A stretch of DNA of 64,000 nucleotides from positions 1 through 64,000 of the forward strand of contig CDRNVI010000076.1 of assembly GCA_977017575.1 (NCBI GenBank), read 5' to 3'. Positions 21,581 to 35,252 of the stretch are shown one piece after another. The stretch's first letter is position 1; each line of letters opens with the position of its first letter. The DNA comes from Paramoeba atlantica. Its lineage: Eukaryota > Discosea. A program made the position numbers and the translations under genes. The notes under the pieces are model-generated. The model saw nothing but the letters and a program-made list of their open reading frames with translations, searched no databases and was not told where the DNA came from.

Positions 21581-21811
21581 GATGAAAAAAATTTTGGATG
21601 GTTCGACCCGTAATTGAAAGTGAGGCGAAAGTGCCCACAAGTCGCAACGCAGCTCACTCGTATGATTGAATACATCTTGTGGCTTCCTAGTAAGCCGATG
21701 TATGCACGATGAGGAACAGAAATACAGTCCCATTGAGATGGGTACTACATTGAACCTTGCAGTTTACTGTGAGGGAACAGATTGAGAGAGGAATCACCCT
21801 CCCTTTCAAGA

Positions 21812-23836
21812 AACCTGGTTGATTCTGCCAGTAGTCATATGCTTGTTTCAAGGATTAAGCCATGCAAGCCTAAGAGTAACTGAGACAATAGGAGGTCTGC
21901 GAACGGCTCATTATATCAGAAATGATCTACCGGGAGAATTGCAGTGAAAACTGCTTGAATGGATAACTTCGCGAAAGGCGAAGCTAATACATGTACGTCA
22001 CGTGACACATTCCATTCAACCACTGCGGGGAAACCCAAGGTGGGGAATGTGGCTCGCGAATGGTTGGTACAAAGACCGACGCCAGTAATGGCAGTGTCGT
22101 AAATTGATGAATCAAACCATTCAGCAAAAGCGCACCTTTGGTGTGCGAGTCCCGACGAATTTCTGCCCTATCAGCTTTTGACGGTAGTGTAGTGGACTAC
22201 CGTGGCGATAACGGGTACGGGGAATTAGGGTTCGATTCCGGAGAGGGAGCCTGAGAAACAGCTACCACTTCTACGGAGGGCAGCAGGCGCGTAAATTGCC
22301 CAATGCCAAATTGGTGAGGCAGCGAAGAGAAATAGCGTCCCCGCCTCTTTGAGTGTGGGGTTCGCAATGGGTGGTACGTAAACCCACCAACGAGTAACAA
22401 TTGGAGGACAAGTCTGGTGCCAGCACCCGCGGTAATTCCAGCTCCAATAGCGTATATTAACGTTGTTGCTGTTAAAGGGTTCGTAGTTGAATTCAGAGTG
22501 GTGAAAGTTTGCTGCCTCGGCAGCTCTTCCTCACCACTCTGTCCTAGACGGGGCCGGAGTCTGCGGAAGCGTCCCTTCAGTGGTGACGTGGAAGCGGTTG
22601 GCCGAAGAGGCTAACATCCCACATGCAACGCATGTCGAGACCGCCCGTCGTTATCACTGTGAAGAAAACAGCGTGTTCAAAGCAGCCGCCTGCGGCTGGA
22701 TGATAAAGCATGGAATGACAAAGCATCGACCACTGGGTCAGTCTTTTGTCGGTTTTTACGACCCAACATGGGTAATCGGTTGGCGAAGTGTTAATTTCCG
22801 TCACCTTGTGTGATGGAAAGCTTCGTCGAACACGGGATCAATGGGGGTTGTCGGGGGAAAACGTATCTGAGCGTGAGAGGTGAAATTCTTAGACCGCTCG
22901 GGGACGAACTTATGCGAAGGCATTTTCCAAGTATACCTTCATCAATCAAGAACTAAAGTGTGGAGATCGAAGATGATTAGATACCATTGTAGTCCACGAC
23001 TGCAAACGATGACGCCCATGGATCGGATAGCATTTTGCTCTGATGGGATCTTTTCGGCACTGCTCCCCCTTCAACGCGAAAGCTGAGGCTATGGTCTCAT
23101 GGGGGAGTACGTTCGCAAGGCTGAAACTTAAAGAAATTGACGGAATGGCACCACCAGGCGTGGAGTGTGCGGTTTAATTTGACTCAACACGGGGAACCTT
23201 ACCAGGACAGGACAACGGTAGGATTGACAGATTGAGAGTTCTTTCTTAATTCGTTTGACGGTGGTGCATGGCCGCTTTTGGTCGGTGAAGTGATTTGTTT
23301 GGTTGATTCCTTTAACGGACGAGACCCAATCCGCTTACTAGGGGCACCATCTACCGAAAGGTAAACGGAAGCGAGGGGATTCGTCCCACTCGTCTTCCCA
23401 GATAGTGCATCCCCTTCTTCGCGGCATTCCGTGCGCCTTAGCACGGTGGCATTTTGGGCAACAGCAGGTCCGTGATGCTCCTAAATGTCCTGGGCGACAC
23501 GCGCACTACAATGACAAAGTGAATGAGTGAAGCCTTTTTGGTCCTTCTTCGAAAGAAGTGGGGAAACTGAGAAAACTCTGTCGTGCTTGGGATCGAAGCT
23601 TGCAATTATTCTTCTTGAACGAGGAATGCCTAGTAGACGTGCTTCATCAAAGCGCATTGACTACGTCCCTGCCATTTGTACACACCGCCCGTCGTTGTTA
23701 CCGATGCCAGTTGGATAAAGGTTAACGGACTTGCGATCCCTTCGAGGATTGTGGGAAAGTTAACCCATATTTAACTAGTAGAGGAAGCAAAAGTCGTAAC
23801 AAGGTAGCTGTAGGTGAACCTGCAGCTGGATCATTT
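21812..23836 (+). rRNA. 18S (SSU) rRNA, U3
   Basis: Complete, 2,025 nt, same ends as U2. Confidence 0.98.
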
Positions 23837-24089
23837 CGAAAGTTTTCGAACCTTGAACAACAGGCACACCGTACGGTGCGTCCTAACACAGCCCTCCCGA
23901 GTGCTCGTTTGCGCTCGGGGAAGGGAAACCGTCTGTTCCAAACCCCGTTCGCGGGGTTTGGGGGGACTCTTTTTTTGTTCCTCCTCGTCGACGGCGCAAG
24001 CCGTAGACGGCTCAAGGGGGTTTACTCGGCCCGGTGCTACGCGTGGGGGGGAAACCCCCCACGCGCCCGGATGAAACCGAGTCATGTAT
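23837..24089 (+). other. ITS1, U3
   Basis: 253 bp, no length change. Confidence 0.9.
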
Positions 24090-24249
24090 AACTTATGACG
24101 GTGGATGTCTTGGCTTCCCAATCGATGAAGGACGCGGCAATATGCGATAATTCGTACGCATTGCAGAATCAAGCGTAGTACTAAACCTTTGAACGCAACA
24201 TGTGTGCTGGGTCTCGCACTCAAGCACGTCCACAGTTCAGTGCCGATAA
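24090..24249 (+). rRNA. 5.8S rRNA, U3
   Basis: Starts AACTTATGACGGTGG at 24090; identical blocks to U1. Confidence 0.96.
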
Positions 24250-24318
24250 CCTTGCTGGGGAACGACACGTGCCCTGAAATCGAATTCCGTTGGTGTCTCA
24301 CACCAAAGAAACCATTTT
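24250..24318 (+). other. ITS2, U3
   Basis: About 69 bp. Confidence 0.85.
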
Positions 24319-25730
24319 CAAGGCCTGAGCTGTGGTCGACCACCCGCTGAACTTAAGCATATCATTAAGCGGAGGAAAAGAAAACAACTGTGATTCCCCT
24401 AGTAGCGGCGAGCGAAGAGGGATTAGCCCAATCCGAATCGGATCACATCCGAATTGTGGGGTAAGAGGTCTCAGGAAAGCCTGGACACTCGGACAAGTCT
24501 TCCTGGAACGGAGCGCCATAGAGGGTGAGAGCCCCTTGATCCGAGTCCTCCTCAGGCGGGATTAACTTGAGACTTGCGGAGTAGTACTGCTTGGGAATGC
24601 AGTGCGAAGGGCAGGTATACCTCTGCCAAGGCTAAATATCTTGGGAAGACCGATAGCATACAAGTAGCGTGAGCGAAAGATGAAAAGCACTTTGGAGAGA
24701 GAGTGAAATAGCACCTGAAGCCGTCATAAGATAAGGGATGTACCACTATCCAAGACGTGTGTAGGGCACCTCGGGGGCAACCCCGGGGTGTCTTCCGCAC
24801 ACGTCATGTCTGTCGCTGTTCCCACGCCGAGCAAGGGGGTTGGTGTGATTTCGCACCTTCGTCACTTTTGTACTCGAGCGTGTGGTTGGGACAGTCTTAC
24901 CCTTCGGGAGGGATGAAACGGTGGAGATCTCGGCTGCGGCTCCGTCCTGGGTTTGGAGCGTCTCCCGCCCTCGGGTGGGGGCCTCCGGCTCGGATGGGGT
25001 TCGCGGCAGGAGCTCCCGTGTTCGCTCTCCACAGACAGACTTTGAGATGGCCATAGGCCACGATGGGGTTCATCCGCCCGTCTTGAAACACGGACCAAGG
25101 AGTCTAACAAGTATGCGAGTCATATACTGGAAAGGTATAAGGCGTACTGAAAGGGAAGCGCGTATGTCCGCGTGAGGTGTCAACCCGTTGTGCGGGGTTA
25201 TGCCCCGCACCCGGGTGCAACACCGGCCGAGACTTGGCCATGGGCCGGGTTTTTGAGCCTGAGCATACATGTTGGGACCCGAAAGGTGGTGATCTATGCC
25301 TGAACAGGACGAAGCCGAGGGAAACCTGGGTGGAGGTCCGTAGCGATGTTGACGTGCAAATCACTCGTTGGATTTGGGTATAGGGGCGAAAGACTCATCG
25401 AACCACCTAGTAGCTGGTTCACCCCGAAGTTTCCCTCAGGATAGCTGGTGACAGTAAAGCAGTCGTGTGCGGTAAAGCAAATGATTAGAGGCATTGGCTT
25501 CAATTTGATGTCGACCTATTCTCAAACTTTAAACGTGCACAGCATTTGGCTTGCTTTCATGAAGCCAAAGGTAATGGATGATGTCACCAAGTGGGCCTCT
25601 TTCGGTAAGCGGAACAGGCGATGCGGAATGCTCCGCAAGGGAACTTAAGGCGCCTAAGTGCGGGCTCATAGATACCATGAAGGGTGTTCGTTGATCTAGA
25701 CAGCAGGACGGTGGCCATGGAAGTCGGAAT

Positions 25731-25764
<34 letters not shown>

Positions 25765-26858
25765 TCAACCAGCCCCGAAAATGGATGGCGCTCAAGCCCG
25801 CCGCCGACAGTTCCCCGGAACTGTAACTGTGGGAGGGCACAAGAAACACAGTTCCGTGTAGGGGTGCGTGGAGGCAAAGCTGCGAAGCCTTTGGCGTGAG
25901 CCTGGGTGGAGCTGCCTCTAGTGCAGATCTTGGTTGTAGTAGCGAATATTCAACTGCGGAAATTCCGCGATATATCGTTGAAGGCTGAAGTGGGGAAGGG
26001 TTTCGTGTCAACGGCGATCGGACACGAGTCACTCGGTACTAAAGCCAACGTTGGACCGCACTTGTGGAACGGGGTGATGGCCGCCCGGGCGCCGCGTTCG
26101 CTCACCTCGTGTGGGCGGGCGTCGATGCCTGGGAACTCTACGGCTCCACCCAGTTGGCTGAAAGTAAAGCGGGCTTAACATTCCCGCAGCTGACCATGGG
26201 AATTTGAGGCGGTAACGCTTTTGAGACGATGCTGGTGACAGTGTGGGACGGGCCCGGAAGAGTTCTCTTTTCTTTTGAATGGACTTCCCCCTCCGTTGAG
26301 TTCGCGTCGTGCGGTGACGCGGAAGGGGATCCAGCAAAGCCATGCATTTGTGCGTGGTAGGGAAACCGTCTCACGCTTCAGAAAAAGCCAGCGGGGTCCT
26401 ATTTCCTGATGGCAGGCCGTACCCATATCCGCATCCGGTCCCCAAGCTTAGAAAGCTCTAGCCAATAGAACAAGGTAGTCTAAGGGAAGTCGGCAAATTA
26501 GATGCGTATGCTCGCGAGAAGCATTGGCTCTGAAGGCAAAGCTGTTGGGAGCCGGCAAGTCCCTGGGCTCAAGGTCCTGGCTGACGTGCCCGCGTCGCGT
26601 GCTCCGCCCGCCTTGCGTGGGTGGGGCGTGTGTGCTGCGGTGTCACGCTTGACGGGGCCTCCAGGGACTACGCCGACCCTTCGGGGACGGTGCAGCCGGG
26701 CAAACTCTCACAGCGCTGAATTGCTGTTTCAGAACTGCTTACCAAGGGGAATCCAACTGTATAATTAAAACACAGGCTTGCGACGCAGCCAAGTGCTGTA
26801 TGACGCAAGCTGATTTCTGCCCAGTGCTCTGAATGTCAATGTGACGAGATTCACCTAC

Positions 26859-26915
<57 letters not shown>

Positions 26916-27660
26916 TTCTAATTAGAGACGCGCATGAATGGATTAATGAGATTCCCACTGTCCCTAGCTACCATCTAGCGAACCAACTGCGTCAAGGGAA
27001 CGGTCTTGAATGATTAAGCGGGGAAAGAAGACCCTGTTGAGTTTGACTCCAGTCTCAGTTTGCCGGGCGACATAGGAGGTGTAGTCATAGGTGGGAGGTG
27101 CTCGAAAGGGTGCCGGTTCTGAAAAACCACTTCTTTTATCGTTGCTCGGCAAATCCAATGATAAGGCAAAGGGAGTTATGTCTTAAGGGGCTTCACGGCT
27201 CCCAGGGCATTCGTGCACCGTCCGAGTCCTACGGGAAATTCAACGGTGCCAACTCACCTGTTGTAGCTCTAAACCCAGGTGCGGATGTACCAGGGTGAGC
27301 CTATGTTTGGAGACAAGACTGAGATGGGGAGTTTGGCTGGGGCGGCATATCTGCTAAACGACAACGCAGGTGTCCTAAGGCGAGCTCAGTGAGGACAGAA
27401 ACCTCACGTGGCGCACAAGGGCAAAAGCTCGCTTGATCTTAGACTTTCAGTACGAGTCTAGAATGTGAAAGCATGGCCAGCGATCCTTTGAGCACGTACA
27501 TTCAGGTATAATGCCAGAGGTGTCATAAAAATTACCACAGGGATAACTGGCTTGTGGCAGCCAAGCGTTCCTAGCGACGTTGCCGTTTGATCCTTCGATG
27601 TCGGCTCTTCCTAGCCTTGCGCCGCAGTTGACGCAAAGGGTCGGATTGTTCACCCGGATG

Positions 27661-27704
<44 letters not shown>

Positions 27705-28012
27705 TTACCCTACTTAATCAAACATTTCGGCAGGTTTGCCGAGGGAAATACGAAGTAGTACGAGAGGAACTTTCGTTTCGCCTCCCTAGCAACAGCGGCC
27801 CTTTGAAAAGAGGCGCCGCAAGACCACCAGGCGATGATTAACAGCTGAACGCCTCTTAAGCTGGAAATCAATCCCGAAGCAAACTTGGGCCTTCTAGGCC
27901 ACTTGGGCGCAAAACGCGAGCGCGAAAACCATAATTACTCAAGTAATACGCGCGGTAGTAACCCTACCCCTATGAAAGAGCGGAGCGTCCAATCACACCC
28001 GGAACAGACGAT
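24319..28012 (+). rRNA. 28S (LSU) rRNA, U3
   Basis: Same length and same landmarks as U1; sarcin-ricin loop at 27757-27770. Confidence 0.95.
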
Positions 28013-28013
28013 T

Positions 28014-29037
28014 CCTTATGCACGACCTGGTGTAAGTGTTGGAGGAACCTCGGTTCCGACTCACTGAGCCCGTGTACGTGCCCATAGGTGCAATTTTGCA
28101 ATTCAATCTACCTAACAAGGAGTAGGTAACAAGGCCTAACTTAGGCAACAACAAGGCAATAGTCTTGACACACACACTCAGATCCCTGCATGGGATCTCA
28201 CAAACGTGCATTCCATATAAACAACCACAGGGGTGGTCAATAAAAAAGGACCCCACATTCTCGTCACCAACATCCACGGTGAGTCCTGCACAACCCTCTC
28301 TCTTCAAGCTTACACAGCTTCCTCACTATATAAATGAAACAGATGTAGAGCACATAGCAGGTGTGCTATGTGTGATCATGTGTTGATACACTCTCACTCC
28401 ACGGTCAAGTCTCAACAACCTCATGGTTGGGTCAGACACCCACTCACACGACAACAAAGTCCTTATGCACGACCTGGTGTAAGTGTTGGAGGAACCTCGG
28501 TTCCGACTCACTGAGCCCGTGTACGTGCCCATAGGTGCAATTTTGCAATTCAATCTACCTAACAAGGAGTAAACAAAGATAACACAAAGGTGTTATGCCT
28601 TGATCACAGAGACAAAACCGTCTCGATCACAAAGACTCCGCATTACAGTGTGGGGTTCTCAGGAACGTGCTTCTCATGTGCACAAGAATGTATGTGTTCC
28701 ACATGCACGAGAGGTACATAAAGCGCTTCATGGTAGTCTCATGGTTGGGTCAGACACCCACTCACACGACAACAAAGTCTTTATGCACGACCTGGTGTAA
28801 GTGTTGGAGGAACCTCGGTTCCGACTCACTGAGCCCGTGTACGTGCCCATAGGTGCAATTCAATCTACGTAACAAGGAGTAAACAAAGATATGGGAGTAA
28901 ACAAAGGCCATGCCTTGATCACAAAGACGCTCCGCATTACGGCGTGGGGATCTCAGGAACGTGCTTCTCATGTGCACAAGAACATGTGTGAATCAACACA
29001 CTACCTTCTTACTTAACCTCTTTTACACACAGCTTGG
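28014..29037 (+). repeat. 3' spacer repeats and hairpin cluster, U3
   Basis: Segment copies start at 28014, 28461 and 28779. Confidence 0.85.
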
Positions 29038-29764
29038 GTCTTACGGCATACACAAGAGTAGGTGCATACGACGCATAAAACAAAAAAATCAGAATGATCT
29101 AGTTGAAAGAACCTCCGTTCCGACTCACTGTACTACCACTTTGTTCCACAGATCGCTCTGTTTTTAACCGGATGGGAGTGGCTTAGTATGATTGAAATGG
29201 ATTGAATGCGTAACGACGCCTCCAATCCCTCCACGGAGGCACGGCATCCACACCGCAGTGAGGATGATGCGTGCGCAAGAGTTAGTACTGTCTGAGAATA
29301 AAAAAATCAACAAGGTACAGAAACTGTATCTCTATCGTTACCGTGTACATGCCTCTAAGTGCAATTTCGCAAATCAACGAAAACAAATGATCCTTCACAG
29401 GGCAGACATACTCATGACTCTGCTTTCAAGGCACTGCAGTCATGAGCTGCAGTCATTTTGGGGGCGAGGTTGTCCAGTGATTGACTGCTCGTTACACTCG
29501 CTTAGCGATGAATTCCGATCCTTCATCCCTTCGTCAAAGTCATCCCACTTCCGATTTACGTCATCTATCTTCCCGGAATACGGGAAATTCGTTTTTGAGT
29601 GGGAATGTTCTATGAGAGAGAAAGCACTGAGTATGGAGAGGAAAGCTAGTGAACAAGAGAGCCAAACTACAAATTTTATAAGTAGTGCACGTGAATTTGT
29701 TCCGTACATCGATAAGTAGCGTACCTGGATAAGTAGCGTGCTTGGGGGCACAGATGGGCGTTGT

Positions 29765-30440
29765 AGTAGTTTGGATGAGTACTCATCGAAACGACCTCTG
29801 CACATGGTACTTTGGATGAGTACTTTTCACTATATTACCAACGTCTGACTCTGTAAGGCTAAACTGTGAACGTAGCCCTGGGACACGTGTGCTTCTCTCT
29901 AGATTCGTGGGAAGCAATTTGCGAAGCCCAACTACTTGATAACAAATTTTAGTACCCATTTTGGCCGCGCGGGGGCCCCCGCGTGAGCGGGGGTGCGCGC
30001 GGCCGCGAAACGGCGAGGGACCGCGTGAGCGGGCCTGAGCCGCACCCCGCGTAGGATTCCCCTGTGCGTCGTTAGTGGGAAGCAATTTGCGAAGCTCACC
30101 GAATTTCGTAGTTTTCTCTACGCAGGCGTTGTCAACGTATGTAGTGAAGTGTAGGATACTGAACGCACGGAAAACGAAAATCAAAAAAAAATCTTGGGTG
30201 TTCCACAAAAGTCCTTGACTTATGCAAAAGTCCTTGACTTCCACCGGCGCTGAGAACCTATGTCTGCCACTTCCGCAGGATTGTGTATTTTTGTACTATA
30301 TTGCATCACCTATAACCTGGCAACAATTTACGTGATTGCTGACTACGGAAGAAAGTACTCATGAGATGCGCCACGGAAGAAAGTACTCATCCAAAGTACC
30401 ATGTGCAGAGGTCGTTTCAATGAGTACTCATCCAAACTAC
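29765..30440. repeat. Segment bounded by 60-bp inverted repeats, U3
   Basis: Arms at 29765-29825 and 30381-30440. Confidence 0.8.
29907..30095. repeat. GC-rich GTGA-loop hairpins between direct repeats, U3
   Basis: The hairpin block begins at 29963, in the mismatch version of hairpin 2. Confidence 0.8.
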
Positions 30441-30769
30441 CGTGTGAAGAGGTCGTTTCGATGAGTACTCATCCAAACTACCATGTGAGGAGGTCGTTTC
30501 GATGAGTACTCATCCAAACTACCATGTGAAGAGGTCGTTTCAATGAGTACTCATCCAAACTACCATGTGAAGAGGTCGTTTCAATGAGTACTCATCCAAA
30601 CTACCATGTGAAGAGGTCGTTTCAATGAGTACGCATCCAAACTACCATGTGAAGAGGTCGTTTCAATGAGTACTCATCCAAACTACCATGTGAAGAGGTC
30701 GTTTCAATGAGTACTCATCCAAACTACCATGTGAAGAGGTCATTTCGATGAGTACTCATCCAAACTACC
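30381..30769 (+). repeat. 41-bp tandem repeat array, 9.5 copies, U3
   Basis: Same copy number and variant order as U2, including the GAGTACGCATCC unit. Confidence 0.95.
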
Positions 30770-30914
30770 ATTACAACGCGATTTATGGTAGTTTGGATGA
30801 GTACTTCCATTTTCGTCGGAGGCCGGTGATAGTAGTTTGGATGAGTACTCATCGAAACTACCACAACCCCCTAGGAGGTAATGGTAGTTTGGATGAGTAC
30901 TCATCGGAACTACC
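30770..30914. repeat. Palindrome cluster, U3
   Basis: Last palindrome at 30883-30914. Confidence 0.85.
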
Positions 30915-30945
30915 ACAATCCCCACAGATGCATCGAGCTCCCTCT

Positions 30946-31270
30946 GAAAAAGTGACAGCTGGCCACCCTATGAAAAAGTGGCCACCTGGCCCCGCTTTGA
31001 AAAAGTGGCCACCTGGCCACCCTATGAAAAAGTGGCCACCTGGCCACCCTATAAAAAAGTGGCCACCTGGCCACCCTATGCGTAACCTGGCCACCCCATA
31101 AAAAAGGGGCCACCTGGCCACCCTATCGAAAAGTAGCCACCTGGCCACCCTATGAAAAAGTGGCCACCTGGCCACCCTATGAAAAAGTGGCCACCTGGCC
31201 GCCCTATGAAAAAGTGGCCACCTGGCCGCCCTATGAAGAAGTGGCCACCTGGCCACCCTATGAAAAAGTG
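30946..31270. repeat. 27-bp tandem repeat array, ~12 copies, U3
   Basis: Same structure as U2. Confidence 0.95.
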
Positions 31271-32291
31271 TGGTGTCCGGGTGATAGCCAGGCACGATCC
31301 AAAATTTACTGCTTTTAGCCGCGTGCTCCAGGCTATGAAATCATAGCTTTTGCCGCACTGCACACTTTTTAGGCTGTGCGCACTACGGACGGCACATCGG
31401 CCAAGCATCCAATGATCATTTGTTAGTGTGTATGGGTATTTACCCTAGTTTCCTAGTGTTTCGTTGTGTTAACACTGGGTAACTCCATACGCGGGAAAGA
31501 ATCTGTCCTACTTTTTTAGCACCTTGATTTATTGGTGACGGGCAGACTCTTTCCGCGGCATTCCTCACACCCTAGTTCTTTGGCGCCTTGTTTTGTTGCC
31601 GCCGGGTGCTGGAATTGCTATTTTTGGAGATGAAAAAGGTCCAAAAAGTTGTTCACCCACTCACTGTAATCCTGTAAGAAACCCCTTTTGTCCTACAAGT
31701 GGGGTCGTAGCGCAAGCTTCTCTCGCGAGAGACTTCCCTATGTCGGTCCTCGTACTCTTTTGAAGCGGGGCTGAGACAACTTTCACACCGTTGGCGGTGC
31801 AGGTGGTGAAAGAGAAAAAATTAGAGATCAGCAATGAGGGGATTCACGCGGCGACGTAGGCATTGAACAAGGGTTTTCTTTCTCAAAAGTTTCTACAGAA
31901 AGTGTGTGTTTCCACTCACGCACCTCACTGGAGACACCCCATTAACTGGGTAGCGCGAGACTTGCTAACCAACGCTTAAGTGAATCTCGTGTTGCGTCAG
32001 GCTCTGCTTTGCTTGTATTCGCTAAAACTACACTGCTCCGGATTGTTAGAATTGAAGATTTTTATGCTTTGGTCTCTGCTGGAGATGGGGTAGGATTATC
32101 TCTCCCACCTGACACATCCAAAAGGATATCTAGACAACATCATCCCGTTCGGTTAATAAGAAAGGGGTGCTTAACGAAAAAGTGGTGCTTAGCAAAGAAG
32201 GGGTGGGTTGCCTGGAAAAGTAACGTACCTTCTTGGTTTCCCGAAACGATTTATTCCGTGAGATCCCGATGATTAGTCCTTCCCGAGATGG

Positions 32292-32484
32292 AAAAAGTGG
32301 CCACCTGGCCACCCCCCAAAAAAAGTGGCCACCTGGCCACCCCCCAAAAAAAGTGGCCACCTGGCCACCCCCCAAAAAAAGTGGCCACCTGGCCACCCCC
32401 CCAAAAAAAGTGGCCACCTGGCCACCCCCCCAAAAAAAGTGGCCACCTGGCCACCCCCCCAAAAAAAGTGGCCACCTGGCCACC
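32292..32484. repeat. Promoter-proximal 28/29-bp repeat array, 7 copies, U3
   Basis: Same copy number and linker order as U1. Confidence 0.95.
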
Positions 32485-32505
32485 AAAAACACGGTTTGCA
32501 TTTTG

Positions 32506-32514
32506 TATATATAA
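32506..32514 (+). promoter_or_regulatory. Candidate polymerase I promoter element, U3/U4
   Basis: TATATATAA, 231 bp before the U4 18S. Positional inference only. Confidence 0.25.
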
Positions 32515-32745
32515 GATGAAAAAAATTTTGGATGGTTCGACCCGTAATTGAAAGTGAGGCGAAAGTGCCCACAAGTCGCAACGCAGCTCACTCGTATGAT
32601 TGAATACATCTTGTGGCTTCCTAGTAAGCCGATGTATGCACGATGAGGAACAGAAATACAGTCCCATTGAGATGGGTACTACATTGAACCTTGCAGTTTA
32701 CTGTGAGGGAACAGATTGAGAGAGGAATCACCCTCCCTTTCAAGA

Positions 32746-34770
32746 AACCTGGTTGATTCTGCCAGTAGTCATATGCTTGTTTCAAGGATTAAGCCATGCA
32801 AGCCTAAGAGTAACTGAGACAATAGGAGGTCTGCGAACGGCTCATTATATCAGAAATGATCTACCGGGAGAATTGCAGTGAAAACTGCTTGAATGGATAA
32901 CTTCGCGAAAGGCGAAGCTAATACATGTACGTCACGTGACACATTCCATTCAACCACTGCGGGGAAACCCAAGGTGGGGAATGTGGCTCGCGAATGGTTG
33001 GTACAAAGACCGACGCCAGTAATGGCAGTGTCGTAAATTGATGAATCAAACCATTCAGCAAAAGCGCACCTTTGGTGTGCGAGTCCCGACGAATTTCTGC
33101 CCTATCAGCTTTTGACGGTAGTGTAGTGGACTACCGTGGCGATAACGGGTACGGGGAATTAGGGTTCGATTCCGGAGAGGGAGCCTGAGAAACAGCTACC
33201 ACTTCTACGGAGGGCAGCAGGCGCGTAAATTGCCCAATGCCAAATTGGTGAGGCAGCGAAGAGAAATAGCGTCCCCGCCTCTTTGAGTGTGGGGTTCGCA
33301 ATGGGTGGTACGTAAACCCACCAACGAGTAACAATTGGAGGACAAGTCTGGTGCCAGCACCCGCGGTAATTCCAGCTCCAATAGCGTATATTAACGTTGT
33401 TGCTGTTAAAGGGTTCGTAGTTGAATTCAGAGTGGTGAAAGTTTGCTGCCTCGGCAGCTCTTCCTCACCACTCTGTCCTAGACGGGGCCGGAGTCTGCGG
33501 AAGCGTCCCTTCAGTGGTGACGTGGAAGCGGTTGGCCGAAGAGGCTAACATCCCACATGCAACGCATGTCGAGACCGCCCGTCGTTATCACTGTGAAGAA
33601 AACAGCGTGTTCAAAGCAGCCGCCTGCGGCTGGATGATAAAGCATGGAATGACAAAGCATCGACCACTGGGTCAGTCTTTTGTCGGTTTTTACGACCCAA
33701 CATGGGTAATCGGTTGGCGAAGTGTTAATTTCCGTCACCTTGTGTGATGGAAAGCTTCGTCGAACACGGGATCAATGGGGGTTGTCGGGGGAAAACGTAT
33801 CTGAGCGTGAGAGGTGAAATTCTTAGACCGCTCGGGGACGAACTTATGCGAAGGCATTTTCCAAGTATACCTTCATCAATCAAGAACTAAAGTGTGGAGA
33901 TCGAAGATGATTAGATACCATTGTAGTCCACGACTGCAAACGATGACGCCCATGGATCGGATAGCATTTTGCTCTGATGGGATCTTTTCGGCACTGCTCC
34001 CCCTTCAACGCGAAAGCTGAGGCTATGGTCTCATGGGGGAGTACGTTCGCAAGGCTGAAACTTAAAGAAATTGACGGAATGGCACCACCAGGCGTGGAGT
34101 GTGCGGTTTAATTTGACTCAACACGGGGAACCTTACCAGGACAGGACAACGGTAGGATTGACAGATTGAGAGTTCTTTCTTAATTCGTTTGACGGTGGTG
34201 CATGGCCGCTTTTGGTCGGTGAAGTGATTTGTTTGGTTGATTCCTTTAACGGACGAGACCCAATCCGCTTACTAGGGGCACCATCTACCGAAAGGTAAAC
34301 GGAAGCGAGGGGATTCGTCCCACTCGTCTTCCCAGATAGTGCATCCCCTTCTTCGCGGCATTCCGTGCGCCTTAGCACGGTGGCATTTTGGGCAACAGCA
34401 GGTCCGTGATGCTCCTAAATGTCCTGGGCGACACGCGCACTACAATGACAAAGTGAATGAGTGAAGCCTTTTTGGTCCTTCTTCGAAAGAAGTGGGGAAA
34501 CTGAGAAAACTCTGTCGTGCTTGGGATCGAAGCTTGCAATTATTCTTCTTGAACGAGGAATGCCTAGTAGACGTGCTTCATCAAAGCGCATTGACTACGT
34601 CCCTGCCATTTGTACACACCGCCCGTCGTTGTTACCGATGCCAGTTGGATAAAGGTTAACGGACTTGCGATCCCTTCGAGGATTGTGGGAAAGTTAACCC
34701 ATATTTAACTAGTAGAGGAAGCAAAAGTCGTAACAAGGTAGCTGTAGGTGAACCTGCAGCTGGATCATTT
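32746..34770 (+). rRNA. 18S (SSU) rRNA, U4
   Basis: Complete, 2,025 nt, same ends as U2. Confidence 0.98.
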
Positions 34771-35023
34771 CGAAAGTTTTCGAACCTTGAACAACAGGCA
34801 CACCGTACGGTGCGTCCTAACACAGCCCTCCCGAGTGCTCGTTTGCGCTCGGGGAAGGGAAACCGTCTGTTCCAAACCCCGTTCGCGGGGTTTGGGGGGA
34901 CTCTTTTTTTGTTCCTCCTCGTCGACGGCGCAAGCCGTAGACGGCTCAAGGGGGTTTACTCGGCCCGGTGCTACGCGTGGGGGGGAAACCCCCCACGCGC
35001 CCGGATGAAACCGAGTCATGTAT
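34771..35023 (+). other. ITS1, U4
   Basis: 253 bp, no length change. Confidence 0.9.
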
Positions 35024-35183
35024 AACTTATGACGGTGGATGTCTTGGCTTCCCAATCGATGAAGGACGCGGCAATATGCGATAATTCGTACGCATTGCAG
35101 AATCAAGCGTAGTACTAAACCTTTGAACGCAACATGTGTGCTGGGTCTCGCACTCAAGCACGTCCACAGTTCAGTGCCGATAA
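35024..35183 (+). rRNA. 5.8S rRNA, U4
   Basis: Identical blocks to U1. Confidence 0.96.
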
Positions 35184-35252
35184 CCTTGCTGGGGAACGAC
35201 ACGTGCCCTGAAATCGAATTCCGTTGGTGTCTCACACCAAAGAAACCATTTT
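35184..35252 (+). other. ITS2, U4
   Basis: About 69 bp. Confidence 0.85.

Larger units (their letters stand above)
17079..21811 (+). other. rDNA intergenic spacer, U2 (4,733 bp)
   Basis: Same block order as U1, 279 bp shorter because of a shorter 27-bp array and a longer 41-bp array. Shares with U1 the AAAATGAAAATC/AATTCTTGG version near 19238-19262, which U3-U6 lack. Unique stretches without recognisable genes: 18104-18830 and 20337-21357. Confidence 0.95.
28013..32745 (+). other. rDNA intergenic spacer, U3 (4,733 bp)
   Basis: Same length as U2. It switches to AAAACGAAAATC/AAATCTTGG near 30172-30196, the version also in U4-U6. Unique stretches without recognisable genes: 29038-29764 and 31271-32291. 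Confidence 0.95.
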